Assembly (NCBI RefSeq): GCF_900110835.1
Contig: NZ_FOJG01000001.1
Location: 3,813,499-3,877,498 of the forward strand
Reading direction: 5' to 3'
Length of the DNA: 64,000 nucleotides
Origin: Chitinophaga arvensicola
Lineage (GTDB): Bacteria > Bacteroidota > Bacteroidia > Chitinophagales > Chitinophagaceae
The number at the start of each line of letters is the position of its first letter. Positions within the stretch are counted from its first letter, which is position 1. Both the position numbers and the translations under genes were made by a program. A model generated the notes under the pieces. That model ran no database searches, was not told where the DNA came from, and saw only the letters and a list, made by a program, of their open reading frames with translations. Below are positions 27,038 through 37,116 of the stretch, piece by piece.

Positions 27038-28063
27038 ATGAGTGAGCAGTATAAAAATTACGGTAAACAGGATTTCCTGGAAGATGCGTTCTTCCTGGCT
27101 TATATCAAGCGTACCAGTGTTGAGGCGGTTCGTTTCTGGGAGAAGTGGATGGCATCATCGCCTGCGAATATAGGAGATATGCAGGCGGCTGCACAGGAGC
27201 TGCGGGTGTTGCTTTCTGCCACCCGTATTTATCCATCTCCCGCAACAACAGACGAGGTATGGGAACAGATAGCCGGGCAAATGGCGGTGAGTACCATGGA
27301 ACGGAATAAATTACGCCGTATCCGCAGAAGTCTGATAGCCGCTGCTGCAGCGGTATTGCTCTTCATCATCGGTAGCAGTCTCTTTTATTATACCGGCAAC
27401 AAAACCATTGCTACCGGTTATGGCAAAACGCTTCGTATACAATTATCGGATCAGTCGCTGGTAACGCTGAATGCGAACTCCAGTATTACCTACACCCGGC
27501 GCTGGTGGGGCGGTGCGCGTCGTGAAGTGTGGCTCACAGGGGAAGCATTCTTTGATGTAACACATCTTAAAAAAGACAGTTTACCCGTGAAAGAAGGGGA
27601 GCGGTTTGTTGTACACACTTCTCACCTGGATGTGGAAGTACTGGGTACCCGCTTTAATGTAAAGGAACGGCGGGGCGTTACACTGGTAGGACTCACCACC
27701 GGTTCGGTACAACTGCGTTGGAAAGATGGCAGACAAACCATGCCGTTACAACCCGGAGAGCAGGCCAGCTACCAGGCCGCTACCGGCGAAGTGCATAAAG
27801 TGGTGAAAGATATGAATGAAGTGAATGCCTGGAAAGAAAACAGGCTGGTAATGAACAATGCGACTGTAGGAGAAATTATTCAACTGCTCGAAGATAACTA
27901 TGGCTATAAGGCGGTACTGGAAGATCCTTCCATTACCAGTAGAAAGATACAGGGAACGATACCGGTAAAGAATGAGGACAACATTATTTTTATCCTCTCC
28001 GGCATTTTAAAAGTGAACATTGAAAAGAAGGACAGTCTGCTGATTTTCAGACGCGCCAATTAA
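27038..28063 (+). CDS. FecR-type anti-sigma factor of Sus locus A
   Basis: A 341-residue single-pass inner-membrane protein. A cytoplasmic N-terminus of about 93 residues binds the sigma factor, a helix lies at about 95-117 (IAAAAAVLLFIIGSSLFYY), the FecR domain at about 130-230 contains RREVWLTGEAFFDVTH and VEVLGTRFNVKE, and a C-terminal DUF4974 domain (IIQLLEDNYGYKAVLEDPS) ends the protein. It should hold the upstream sigma factor until the SusC N-terminal signalling domain contacts it. SusC begins 40 bases downstream. Confidence 0.92.
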   Translation: MSEQYKNYGKQDFLEDAFFLAYIKRTSVEAVRFWEKWMASSPANIGDMQAAAQELRVLLSATRIYPSPATTDEVWEQIAGQMAVSTMERNKLRRIRRSLIAAAAAVLLFIIGSSLFYYTGNKTIATGYGKTLRIQLSDQSLVTLNANSSITYTRRWWGGARREVWLTGEAFFDVTHLKKDSLPVKEGERFVVHTSHLDVEVLGTRFNVKERRGVTLVGLTTGSVQLRWKDGRQTMPLQPGEQASYQAATGEVHKVVKDMNEVNAWKENRLVMNNATVGEIIQLLEDNYGYKAVLEDPSITSRKIQGTIPVKNEDNIIFILSGILKVNIEKKDSLLIFRRAN

Positions 28064-28103
28064 TGGATACCAACCAGATCTGAGTTTAATTTAAGATTTC
28101 TTT

Positions 28104-31100
28104 ATGCAAAAAATTTCCAGGAAATTTTGGCTGCTATTGCTATGCAGCATTGTTGCGATGGGTGCATATGCCCAGGCAGATAAAAATGCAAAGCGCACGC
28201 CGTTGTCGCAGGCGCTCGCCGACATTACCAGACAGTACGATACCCGGTTTGTATTTGATGCAGACCTGATCCGGAATAAATCAACCAACATTACTGTTGC
28301 TGCGTTGAAAAATTTACCGGTAGAAGAAGTCCTGAAAAGAGTGTTGTATCCCTCTAACCTGCTGTTTGTATATGTAAGCGAGAATAACTACATGCTGATC
28401 CAGCGTCCGGTGCAATCCCGCCCGGCATCTGTGCAACAGCTGGCGCCGGAAGAAAATGCAGTAGCCGTAGATAATCACCTTACCGGCGTTATAACGGATG
28501 CGGCTACACGTGAACCGTTAACCGGTGTTACGGTGCGGCTGGTCAATACCGGTAAAGGCGTTATGACGGATCAGAACGGCCGTTACACTTTTTCAGACGT
28601 GCCGGCAGGCTCCAATACCCTCCGCGCCAGTTTCATCGGCTATACCACCCGTGAGCTGACCGCCGGAGGTACTGTTGCCTCTTTTTCCCTGGTTCCCGAC
28701 ACCCGTACTTTAGATGAGGTGAAAGTAGTAGAAGTGGGCTATGGTACCAAAAGAAGGGAAGCCATCACCGGCGCGGTGACTTCTGTCAATAATAAAACGA
28801 TTACACAGTTACCATCCGCCATGCTGAGCAACAACCTGGTAGGTACGGTACCAGGGCTTTTCGGTAAACAGAGCGGTGGTTCACCTGGTAATGATAACAG
28901 CCGTTTGCTGGTGCGTAGTTCTTCGTTTTATAACACACCTCTGATTGTTATCGATGGGGTGCCATTGAATGATAACAGTAATACCAGCGGCTTCTCCGGA
29001 CAGGCAGGTCTGAATGATATTGATCCGGCCGACCTGGAGTCGGTAACGGTGCTGAAAGATGCTGCATCCACCGCCATCTATGGTTCCCGGGGTGGTAACG
29101 GCGTAATACTTGTTACCACCAGAAGGGGGAAAATCAGCCGGCCTAAATTCAGTTTTGCCGCCAATACGCTGTATTCCAGACCTACACAGCAACCAAAGTT
29201 TGTGGACAACTATCAGCAGGCATTGCTGGAAAATGAATCTTCTGTGAATTCGGGTAAAGAGCCCATTTATTCCGCTGCCGTACTGGATACTATCCGCCTG
29301 GGGCTTAACCCGGATAAATACGCCAATACCGACTGGCGCAAAGCCACCATGCACGATTATGCCGGCAGTCAGAATTACAACCTGAATGTAAGCGGTGGTA
29401 ATGAAGCCGTGAAATACTATGTATCCGGTGGTTACAACAAACAGGGCTCCCTGGTGGGAGACGCCGCTTTTAAACGCTATTCCCTCATTTCAAATATAGA
29501 TACCCGTCTCAATAAAAACCTGACGATGGGACTGGATATGGCCTACCGGTACGATATGACGGACGAACCCAGTGCCGGTGGGTCCAATACCATCATGGTG
29601 AATTCGTACATGATGTCGCCCCTGCAGCCGATCTATTTCAGTAATGGTTTGCCTGCCGCCAATTATACCGGTACCATCAACAATACCGTGGTGCAAATGA
29701 CCCAGAGTGGCTACAGCAGGAAATATGGTAACTATCTGAATGCAAAGCTTAAGATGGATTACGCGCTTCCGTTTGTGCCGGGGTTATCTGCGCATGCCAT
29801 GGCATCGTTCGACAGGAACAATTACGGTACGAAGAGCTTTTCAGTGCCTTATAAATTGTACCGGGCAAATGCACTGGGACAATATGTACCGGTATCCGGA
29901 GTAGATAATAAAGGTGTGGATCTGAAACCCTCCCTGACAGAAGGAATGAACCGCGCCAATTATACCAACATGGAATTCGGGTTTAACTATAAGCGCTCTT
30001 TTGGTTTACATAGCCTGGAAGGGGTATTGTTATACACCACGAACGAAAGCAGCATCGAAATACTGAGTGCTTCGCGCAGCAATATTTTCAGTCCTGCGGT
30101 AGATGAACTGTTTGCCGGAAATGCAGCCAGCAACTCAACCAACAATGGTACTACGCAGGAATTTGGCCGTGTAGGTTATGTGGGGCGCCTGAGTTACTCC
30201 TACAACGGCAAATACTATCTGGATGGTAGTTTCCGGTCGGAGGCCTCTGTAAATTATGCGGATGGCCACCGCTGGGGAGTATTTCCTTCGGTATCTGCCG
30301 GATGGCGTATTTCAGAAGAACCTTTTATTAAAGACAACATCAGCTGGATAGATGAACTGAAGCTGAGATGCTCTTATGGTATGGCTGGTGATGAAAGTGG
30401 CGCCGGATATAGCGCATATCTGTATAATTTCAGCGTGGGACAAAACACCGGACCTAATTCTACCGTTGGGAAAAATGGCTATGTCTTTGGGGGCAACTAT
30501 TCCCCTTCTGTATATCCGGGTCTTACTGCGCCGAACACCGGTATCACCTGGGGCGTCATCAAATCCTTTAACGCAGGCTTTAATATGAGCATCCTGAAAG
30601 GCCTGTTTGCCGCAGAATTTGACGTATACCAGAAGAAGAATACCAATATTCTTATTTCCGTAACAGACAATGTGCCGCTGACTTATGGCGCCAACACACC
30701 CAGGCTGAATATGGGGAGCAATCATACCAATGGTTTTGAACTGACGCTGACACACAGCAACACCATCGGTAAAAATTTCTCTTACTATGTAAAAGGAATG
30801 ATCGCGCATACCAAAACTATCACGGACTATTCCGGCGAACAGGCGGGGTTGCCTTCCTGGGATAAGAATCAGCTGAATGGCTGGGGCGCCAATGTCACGC
30901 GCATTTATAAATCGCTCGGCCTGTTCCAGTCGAAAGAAGAAGTGGCCGGATGGGCCATCCAGGACGGCCGTAACAATACCACGCTGCAACCCGGCGATAT
31001 CAAATATGCAGATCTGAATGGCGATGGTATCATTGATCAGAAAGATGTGATTGTGAAAGACAACATCAGCATGCCTTTGCTCAACTATGGTTTTTCATTG

Positions 31101-31514
31101 GGGGCCACCTGGAAAAAACTCGCACTGGATCTTACCTTCCAGGGCATCGGTGACTACACCAATATTTACCTGTACAAAAGATGGACAAATTATGACAGCC
31201 GTCAGCTGGACCGCTGGACACCGGATAACCCGAATGGCTCCTGGCCGCAATTGGGCATATCTGGTTCCGATGGCAGGACTTCCGATTTCTACGGTACCAC
31301 CAGCAATTACCTGCGTTTGCGCAGCGCACGGCTCTCGTACACGCTTCAACCGGCGTGGCTGAAACAGGCCGGACTGGATGCGGTGGTATTCAACCTGCAG
31401 GGAGGCAACCTGTTGCTTTTCTCCAAAGTGAAATTCGCTGATCCGGAGAATGACAACCTGGTGCCTTACGGTCCACAGAAAACATACGGCATAGGCGCCA
31501 CGGTGCGGTTCTAA
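28104..31514 (+). CDS. SusC/RagA TonB-dependent transporter, locus A
   Basis: A 1136-residue outer-membrane transporter. Order: signal peptide (to about residue 25, AYAQ), STN signalling domain at about 30-105 (VAALKNLPVEEVLKRVLYP), carboxypeptidase-like beta sandwich at about 125-205, plug with GYGTKRREAITGAV, IVIDGVPLNDN and the SusC signature LESVTVLKDAASTAIYGSRG, then barrel to the final Phe (VRF). The STN domain means it signals through the neighbouring FecR/sigma pair. With SusD downstream it forms a two-part uptake complex. The peptidase and thioredoxin genes after SusD point to peptides as cargo (inference). Confidence 0.95.
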   Translation: MQKISRKFWLLLLCSIVAMGAYAQADKNAKRTPLSQALADITRQYDTRFVFDADLIRNKSTNITVAALKNLPVEEVLKRVLYPSNLLFVYVSENNYMLIQRPVQSRPASVQQLAPEENAVAVDNHLTGVITDAATREPLTGVTVRLVNTGKGVMTDQNGRYTFSDVPAGSNTLRASFIGYTTRELTAGGTVASFSLVPDTRTLDEVKVVEVGYGTKRREAITGAVTSVNNKTITQLPSAMLSNNLVGTVPGLFGKQSGGSPGNDNSRLLVRSSSFYNTPLIVIDGVPLNDNSNTSGFSGQAGLNDIDPADLESVTVLKDAASTAIYGSRGGNGVILVTTRRGKISRPKFSFAANTLYSRPTQQPKFVDNYQQALLENESSVNSGKEPIYSAAVLDTIRLGLNPDKYANTDWRKATMHDYAGSQNYNLNVSGGNEAVKYYVSGGYNKQGSLVGDAAFKRYSLISNIDTRLNKNLTMGLDMAYRYDMTDEPSAGGSNTIMVNSYMMSPLQPIYFSNGLPAANYTGTINNTVVQMTQSGYSRKYGNYLNAKLKMDYALPFVPGLSAHAMASFDRNNYGTKSFSVPYKLYRANALGQYVPVSGVDNKGVDLKPSLTEGMNRANYTNMEFGFNYKRSFGLHSLEGVLLYTTNESSIEILSASRSNIFSPAVDELFAGNAASNSTNNGTTQEFGRVGYVGRLSYSYNGKYYLDGSFRSEASVNYADGHRWGVFPSVSAGWRISEEPFIKDNISWIDELKLRCSYGMAGDESGAGYSAYLYNFSVGQNTGPNSTVGKNGYVFGGNYSPSVYPGLTAPNTGITWGVIKSFNAGFNMSILKGLFAAEFDVYQKKNTNILISVTDNVPLTYGANTPRLNMGSNHTNGFELTLTHSNTIGKNFSYYVKGMIAHTKTITDYSGEQAGLPSWDKNQLNGWGANVTRIYKSLGLFQSKEEVAGWAIQDGRNNTTLQPGDIKYADLNGDGIIDQKDVIVKDNISMPLLNYGFSLGATWKKLALDLTFQGIGDYTNIYLYKRWTNYDSRQLDRWTPDNPNGSWPQLGISGSDGRTSDFYGTTSNYLRLRSARLSYTLQPAWLKQAGLDAVVFNLQGGNLLLFSKVKFADPENDNLVPYGPQKTYGIGATVRF

Positions 31515-31528
31515 TTATTCATCACAAA

Positions 31529-33205
31529 ATGCAGATCATGAAATTTAATATAGCAGGCAGCTGGATAGTAGGAGGAATGATATTATTTTCTTCCTGTGCA
31601 AAGGATATTCTCGATAAAAAACCGAAAGACAGTATCTCCGAAGTAACTGTATGGAACGATATGGGCCTGGTGAGTAACTATATCACCTATTTCTATTCCA
31701 CCATGCAGAGTGGCTATGCACGAAACTGGTACTCCGCCTCGGCGACAGACGACGGGTTGAATGCCCTGAACAACGATCCCTTCAAAATCAGACCGCTCAC
31801 AACAGATGGCAGCTGGAATGCCAACAATTCACCTTTTACGGAATACTATACCTCCATATACCAGAACATGCGCCGGGTAAACGATTTTCTGGCCCATATA
31901 GACGCCGTTCCCGGTGATGACGTACAGAGAAGTCAGCTGAAGGCAGAAGCCCGCTTTTTCAGGGCCTATTATTACACAGAGCTGATCAATTACTTCAGCG
32001 ATGATCCTATTACGGCATCCGGCGCCACGATGCCTTCCGGCGTAGTACCCGGTATAGAGAATGCCCTGGGCGTGGTGATCCTGGAAAAAGCACAGGTATA
32101 CGGCAATGATAGTCTTGCTATTCCCCGCAGCACCAAAGGACAATGCGTGGATTACGTGGTAAGCGAACTGGATGCCGTAGCAGATGCTCTTGGCAAATTA
32201 CCCGCTTCCTCTCTGAAAGACGCCGGCCGGATTACGCCCGGCGCTGCACTGGGACTGAAAGCGCGGACCCTGTTGTATATGGGACGTTTCAAAGCAGCAG
32301 CTGCAGCGGCCAGGGTGGTGATGGATCTGAAAATATATAGTCTTTACCCGGACTATGCCACCCTGTTTACCGTTAAGAACAATGCAGAATGCATCATCTC
32401 TGTACAACATAACAACATCGCCAAAGAAAGAGGACATTTCTACGACCGCGACATGGCGCCGGGCTCTCTGAGCGGTATCAGCCAGAGTAATCCTACCCAG
32501 AACCTGGTGGATGAATATGAGATGACGGATGGAAAGATGCCGTCGGAATCGCCGCTGTTTGATCCGAAGCAGCCTTATGCCAACCGTGATAGGCGCTTTA
32601 ATAAAACCATTGCATACGACGGCGCCACTTATCGTGGCAGTGTATTGCAGTTTTACGAAGGGGGCTTCGACCTGGTGAATGCCGGTTCCTTTAAAACGCA
32701 GACCCGTTATGTAGTCAGAAAAGCCATCAATGAGAATTTTAACTTCCAGGGAGATGCCACCCTGGGCAGTGATCAGAACTGGCAGTTGCTGCGCTACGCT
32801 GAAATACTGATGAACTACGCCGAAGCGCAGAATGAAGATGCCGGGCCGGATCAGAGTGTATATGATGCGGTGAATGCGATCCGTCGCCGTGCCGGTCAGC
32901 CGGACCTGCCCGCAGGTTTGTCCCAGAGCGGCATGCGTCAGCGCATCCGTCATGAGCGCCGTATTGAATTTGCTTTTGAAGACCAGCGTTTCTGGGATCT
33001 GCGCCGCTGGCATATTGCGGATCAACTGCCCTATAAATCCATCTATGGTATCACGATCACCAAAGCGGCGGATGGCAGCAAAATTTACAGCTCTGAGAAG
33101 TTGCTGGAATCCCGGGTATTTGAACTGAGGAATTATTGTTTCCCGATCCCCGCCTCCGAATTGCTGGCAAATAAGAAAATGGTACAGAATACTTACTGGA
33201 AATAA
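31529..33205 (+). CDS. SusD/RagB substrate-binding lipoprotein, locus A
   Basis: A 558-residue surface lipoprotein with lipobox LFSSC (Cys23, or Cys20 if the ATG at 31538 is used). TPR-like helical region: QLKAEARFFRAYYYTELINYF, split as KAEARFFRAYYYTELIN, and DAGRITPGAALGLKARTLLYM. C-terminal hallmark: RIRHERRIEFAFEDQRFWDL followed by RRW, then ELRNYCFPIPASEL. All are typical of the RagB/SusD family. It begins 14 bases after SusC. The ligand is not predictable, though the S9 peptidase gene 7 bases downstream suggests a peptide-related substrate. Confidence 0.95.
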   Translation: MQIMKFNIAGSWIVGGMILFSSCAKDILDKKPKDSISEVTVWNDMGLVSNYITYFYSTMQSGYARNWYSASATDDGLNALNNDPFKIRPLTTDGSWNANNSPFTEYYTSIYQNMRRVNDFLAHIDAVPGDDVQRSQLKAEARFFRAYYYTELINYFSDDPITASGATMPSGVVPGIENALGVVILEKAQVYGNDSLAIPRSTKGQCVDYVVSELDAVADALGKLPASSLKDAGRITPGAALGLKARTLLYMGRFKAAAAAARVVMDLKIYSLYPDYATLFTVKNNAECIISVQHNNIAKERGHFYDRDMAPGSLSGISQSNPTQNLVDEYEMTDGKMPSESPLFDPKQPYANRDRRFNKTIAYDGATYRGSVLQFYEGGFDLVNAGSFKTQTRYVVRKAINENFNFQGDATLGSDQNWQLLRYAEILMNYAEAQNEDAGPDQSVYDAVNAIRRRAGQPDLPAGLSQSGMRQRIRHERRIEFAFEDQRFWDLRRWHIADQLPYKSIYGITITKAADGSKIYSSEKLLESRVFELRNYCFPIPASELLANKKMVQNTYWK

Positions 33206-33212
33206 CGGACAT

Positions 33213-35306
33213 ATGACAACTGGAAGAATTATGATGACCGCAGTAATGGCCACCATGGCCACTACTGCGGCAGGACAACGCATCCCGGAAAATAACATAC
33301 TGCCGTTGCCGGTAGTAAACGGCTGGACGGACAACCGGCATTTTATCCTGCGGCAATGGGATGAGCAAAATAAGATGAGCAGTTTCCTCGTGGATGCGGC
33401 GAACGGTAGTATGGTTCCTACCGATAAGGGGATCAGTAAGCAAACCGGAAAATCATTACAGGTAAACGACGATGATATTTATATCGTTAACGGGAAGAAT
33501 AAGCAGCAACTGACGCATACCGCCGCTAAAGAAGCCAATCCCGTTTTTTCGCCGGACAGTAATTTCATTGCGTTTACCCGCAACAATGATCTGTATACCT
33601 TAGCGCTGGCTACCGGCAGGGAAACACGCCTTACCCATGATGGCAATGACAGTATCATGAATGGGTACGCTTCCTGGGTATATAATGAGGAAATTCTCGG
33701 GAGATCCACTACGTATCGTTCATTCTGGTGGAGCCCCGATAGTAAAGCCATTGCCTTCTTCCGTACAGACGACAGCAAAGTACCGGTATTTACCATCACG
33801 GATGCCGGTGGCTATCATGGTTATAAAGAAACACAGCGCTACCCGCAACCCGGCGATGCCAATCCATCCATACGGATAGGAGTGGTGCCGGCTACCGGTG
33901 GTAATACCGTGTGGGCAGATTTCGATGAACAAACCGATCAATACTTTGGTACGCCGTACTGGAATCCCGATAGCAAATCATTGGTGGTACAGTGGCTCAA
34001 CAGGGGGCAGGATCATTACCAGCTGTACCAGGTATCGCCCGCTACCGGTGCAAAGAAAGGGATGTATGAGGAGCGGCAGCCGACCTGGATTAACCTGGAT
34101 GAAGACTCCCGCCTTACGTTCGTGAACCAGGGAAAGGAATATCTTTTTATCAGCGATAAATCCGGCTACCGGCAGCTGTACCTGCACAAAGCAGATGGCA
34201 CACTGGAAAGCCGTGTATCACAGGGCGACTTTGTGGTGGCCGATATTAAATATATAGATGAACAGCACCGGGTGGTGTATTTCACCGGGAATAAGCACGG
34301 ATTAGTGCGGCAGGACTTGTACCGCGCAGATTTTACCGGCAAAAATATGAAGCGGCTGACCTTTGGTCCGTATAACCATGACGTGAGTTTTTCTCCGGCC
34401 GGAAATTACTTCACCACCAAATACGGTAACGCCTCAACGCCGGAGCGACTGGCGCTGGCCGACAACAAGGGCAAGCTGATCAAAATACTGGGAGACAGTA
34501 AGGGACCGCATTTCGATAGTACACTTGGCGGGCGCTCGCGGGTGGTGTTTGTAAAAAGTGAAGATGGCCAATTCGATATCCCCATGCGGGTCAGTTTTCC
34601 TGCCCATATGCAGCCGGGTAAAAAGTATCCGCTGATGATCGCCATTTATGGTGGCCCGGCTTCCAGTGTGGTAAAAGATAACTGGGTCAACTCCTACGCG
34701 CAGGAAGAAAAAGATGCGGTGATTACGGTGTCGATGGATCACCGTGGCAGTACGGAGTTTGGAAAAGTGGGACAGAACTATATGTACCGTGATCTGGCCA
34801 AATGGCCGATCAAAGACTGGATCCAGTGCGTGAAATGGCTGATCGCCAATGGCCAGGCTGACCCGGAGAAAGTAATGATATCCGGCTACAGCTTTGGTGG
34901 CTATATGACCTGCTATGCCTTGATGGCGGCGCCGGAATATTTCAAGTACGGCATAGCCGGTGGTAGTGTTACCGACTGGCAGATGTACGACAGCCATTAT
35001 ACAGAACGCTTTATGGATACACCAGCAGAAAATCCGGAAGGGTATAAAAACAGTTCCGTACTCACGTACACGGATAAACTCCAGGGCAAGCTGTTGCTGA
35101 TGCATGGGGTGATAGACGACAATGTACATGTGATCAATACGCTGGAACTGACTGACCGGTTGCAGCGGGGAAAGAATATGCACTTTGAAATGATGTTGTA
35201 TCCGGGTAACCGCCACAGCATATTCGGCCCAAGGATGGGACACTATTCAGAACTGATGTCAGTATATCGTAAAAAATGGCTGGCGGAAATAAGCAAAGAC
35301 AAGTAA
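33213..35306 (+). CDS. S9B peptidase, dipeptidyl-peptidase IV-like
   Basis: A 697-residue exported serine peptidase with a signal peptide ending near TTAAGQ. Residues about 60-430 form the DPP-IV N-terminal propeller (FSPDSNFIAFTRNNDLYTL, WSPDSKAIAFFRTDDSKV). The alpha/beta-hydrolase domain carries Ser560 in GYSFGGYM, Asp in IDDNVH (635-636) and His668 in NRHSIFG. NEEILGR resembles the paired-Glu motif that fixes the substrate N-terminus in DPP-IV. It removes dipeptides (usually Xaa-Pro or Xaa-Ala) from peptide N-termini in the periplasm. It starts 7 bases after SusD, so it is co-transcribed and suits degradation of imported peptides. Confidence 0.92.
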   Translation: MTTGRIMMTAVMATMATTAAGQRIPENNILPLPVVNGWTDNRHFILRQWDEQNKMSSFLVDAANGSMVPTDKGISKQTGKSLQVNDDDIYIVNGKNKQQLTHTAAKEANPVFSPDSNFIAFTRNNDLYTLALATGRETRLTHDGNDSIMNGYASWVYNEEILGRSTTYRSFWWSPDSKAIAFFRTDDSKVPVFTITDAGGYHGYKETQRYPQPGDANPSIRIGVVPATGGNTVWADFDEQTDQYFGTPYWNPDSKSLVVQWLNRGQDHYQLYQVSPATGAKKGMYEERQPTWINLDEDSRLTFVNQGKEYLFISDKSGYRQLYLHKADGTLESRVSQGDFVVADIKYIDEQHRVVYFTGNKHGLVRQDLYRADFTGKNMKRLTFGPYNHDVSFSPAGNYFTTKYGNASTPERLALADNKGKLIKILGDSKGPHFDSTLGGRSRVVFVKSEDGQFDIPMRVSFPAHMQPGKKYPLMIAIYGGPASSVVKDNWVNSYAQEEKDAVITVSMDHRGSTEFGKVGQNYMYRDLAKWPIKDWIQCVKWLIANGQADPEKVMISGYSFGGYMTCYALMAAPEYFKYGIAGGSVTDWQMYDSHYTERFMDTPAENPEGYKNSSVLTYTDKLQGKLLLMHGVIDDNVHVINTLELTDRLQRGKNMHFEMMLYPGNRHSIFGPRMGHYSELMSVYRKKWLAEISKDK

Positions 35307-35329
35307 CCATATAAAATCAACAACCCATC

Positions 35330-36508
35330 ATGCAAGTAAAAATGAAAATCGCCTTGCTGGCTTTATTACCAGCCGCGTTATCTTTCCATCAGGGCGCCAA
35401 TGCACAAAGCAAAGCGTTCCGGGTTAGGGGAACAGTGCCCGACATCCTGAACGGACATATGATATACCTGTTACGTGAAAGCGGAAAGAAAAGGATTCCT
35501 TCTGTAGTGGATTCTGCATTGGTGACGAAAGGGACGTTTGTGATCAATGGAACGACGGATGCGCCTTTCACCGCTACTTTATCTGCACCATTGCGGCCGG
35601 CAGGCGCCCCTGCTATTCCCGGGTACCGGAAGTTATTTATTAACACCGGCGACCAGGTGGTACTGGAGCAGCCAAAGGTACTCCAGGCCAGGAATACACT
35701 GGAAGGCGCCCGTATAAAAGGCTCCGACTATACCCGCCAGCTCGATGAATTAACAGCGTATTTATTGCCGGCAGAAACAGGGATGGATTCCATGCGGAAA
35801 GCTTATTCGGAAAATTTGCGGCAACATGGCCGGGATACTACCGGAAGTTATCAGTATAACCGGAAGTTTGAGGAAATGATGGTACTGAAAGCATCGTTGC
35901 AACAATCGTTTTTACAACAGCACCCGGATTATTATATCTCCCTGTATATGTTCCGGGACTTGCTGGGTGGCCGGGTAAAGGACACAGATGCCGCCGCCAC
36001 CGCTTTTGCAAAAATGCGTCCTGCATTGCAAAAATCGGCACTTGGTAAGGAAGTGCAGGAGCTGATCACTAATTCTGCAAAGTTTGGCATTGACAAAACC
36101 GCGCCGGACTTTGCCGCACAGACACCGGAGGGTAAAACACTGAAGCTGTCTGATCTGCGTGGCAGATATGTGTTGCTCGACTTCTGGGCCAGCTGGTGTG
36201 GTCCCTGCCGGGCAGAGAATCCGAATGTGCTGAAAGCGTACCAGCGTTTTAAAGATAAAAACTTTGATGTGCTGGGTGTATCCCTTGATAGGGAAGGAGA
36301 CCGGCAGAAATGGGTGGATGCCATTGCAAAAGATGGTCTTACCTGGCATCATGTGAGTGATCTTAAATTCTGGGGAAGTGATATTGCGAAACAGTATATG
36401 ATCACCTCCATACCGCAGAACTTCCTGCTGGATCCACAGGGGAAAATTATTGCGGTGAACCTGCGGGGAGAAGCGTTGCAGGTTGCGCTGGATAAACTAC
36501 TGAAATAA
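35330..36508 (+). CDS. TlpA-type thioredoxin with DUF4369-like N-terminal domain
   Basis: A 392-residue exported protein with a signal peptide (cleavage near ANAQS). Residues about 28-130 match the DUF4369 beta domain (FRVRGTVPDILNGHMIYLL), a helical linker follows, and residues about 255-392 are an AhpC/TlpA thioredoxin domain with FWASWCGPCRAE (Cys290, Cys293) and cis-Pro in SIPQNFLLD. It should reduce disulfides in the periplasm. It closes Sus locus A 23 bases after the S9 peptidase and before a terminator, so it may help unfold cystine-containing peptides for the peptidase or service cytochromes; the first is my inference. Confidence 0.9.
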   Translation: MQVKMKIALLALLPAALSFHQGANAQSKAFRVRGTVPDILNGHMIYLLRESGKKRIPSVVDSALVTKGTFVINGTTDAPFTATLSAPLRPAGAPAIPGYRKLFINTGDQVVLEQPKVLQARNTLEGARIKGSDYTRQLDELTAYLLPAETGMDSMRKAYSENLRQHGRDTTGSYQYNRKFEEMMVLKASLQQSFLQQHPDYYISLYMFRDLLGGRVKDTDAAATAFAKMRPALQKSALGKEVQELITNSAKFGIDKTAPDFAAQTPEGKTLKLSDLRGRYVLLDFWASWCGPCRAENPNVLKAYQRFKDKNFDVLGVSLDREGDRQKWVDAIAKDGLTWHHVSDLKFWGSDIAKQYMITSIPQNFLLDPQGKIIAVNLRGEALQVALDKLLK

Positions 36509-36527
36509 CCTACCATTTATAAATGGG

Positions 36528-36566
36528 AAAGGATGCTTCAAATATAGAAGCATCCTTTTCTTTTTT
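36528..36566 (+). terminator. Intrinsic terminator of Sus locus A
   Basis: A perfect 12-bp stem (36528-36539 with 36547-36558), 7-base loop and a TCTTTTTT tract. Confidence 0.88.
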
Positions 36567-36586
36567 ACCGCTATTTAGTAACGGAA

Positions 36587-37042
36587 TTAATTTGTTTTCA
36601 TATAATCAAACGCGCCTTTCCGCAGGTTGATATTATACTCAAGATACGCTTTCAGACAGGCGAGGAAGTTAGCCCATCCTTCGGTATTTCCTTTCAGCCA
36701 TTTGATGCCTTCTTCATTATTTTCCATGCTGCCTTCTGTAACCTTTACCAACGTGGCATTTCCGGGTCTTTCTGTAAGCAGGATATCTACCTGCAGCATA
36801 TGATCTTTCGAGCCTTCCCATTGAAAGGAAACAAGTGCCCCCGGTTTTGTCTGTAATACTTTTACGGGTACCAGCATATCGAACTCAGGAAACTTCCAGT
36901 TAAGGTCTTTACCTGTTTCCATTGTGCCGGAGCTTTCCGCAATGAAGTAATTCGACATATGCACCGGATCAATGATGGCGTTGAATACTTCGGTAGTGGG
37001 TTTCGAGATCTGTATCGAGGCAGTTGCCTGTAAAGGAGCCAT
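36587..37042 (-). CDS. SRPBCC/START-like domain protein (Aha1 family)
   Basis: A 151-residue cytoplasmic protein with the helix-grip pattern of activator of Hsp90 ATPase homologue 1-like (SRPBCC) proteins: ASIQISKPTTEVFNAIIDP at the N-terminus, a central MLVPVKVLQTKPGALVSFQW and a C-terminal long helix EGWANFLACLKAYLEYNINL. Length is typical. These bind hydrophobic ligands; no specific role is known. It lies between the terminators of Sus loci A and B and is probably transcribed on its own. Confidence 0.85.
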   Translation of the reverse strand: MAPLQATASIQISKPTTEVFNAIIDPVHMSNYFIAESSGTMETGKDLNWKFPEFDMLVPVKVLQTKPGALVSFQWEGSKDHMLQVDILLTERPGNATLVKVTEGSMENNEEGIKWLKGNTEGWANFLACLKAYLEYNINLRKGAFDYMKTN

Positions 37043-37071
37043 AAGATATCGTTTTGGATGAACCTTAAATA

Positions 37072-37102
37072 TACAAAAAAAAGAGGCCGTTGCGGCCTCT
37101 TT
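37072..37102 (-). terminator. Intrinsic terminator of Sus locus B
   Basis: A 10-bp stem (37080-37089 with 37093-37102) and TTG loop, with a run of T in the minus direction (A at 37075-37082 on plus). It lies 15 bases after the DUF5689 stop. Confidence 0.88.
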
Positions 37103-37116
37103 CCAGATGATGATTT

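Noticed and set aside
32198..33334. A 378-codon open frame on minus opposite the locus A SusD gene.
   Set aside because: The SusD protein on plus is unmistakable; the antisense frame has no recognisable domain and no start context.
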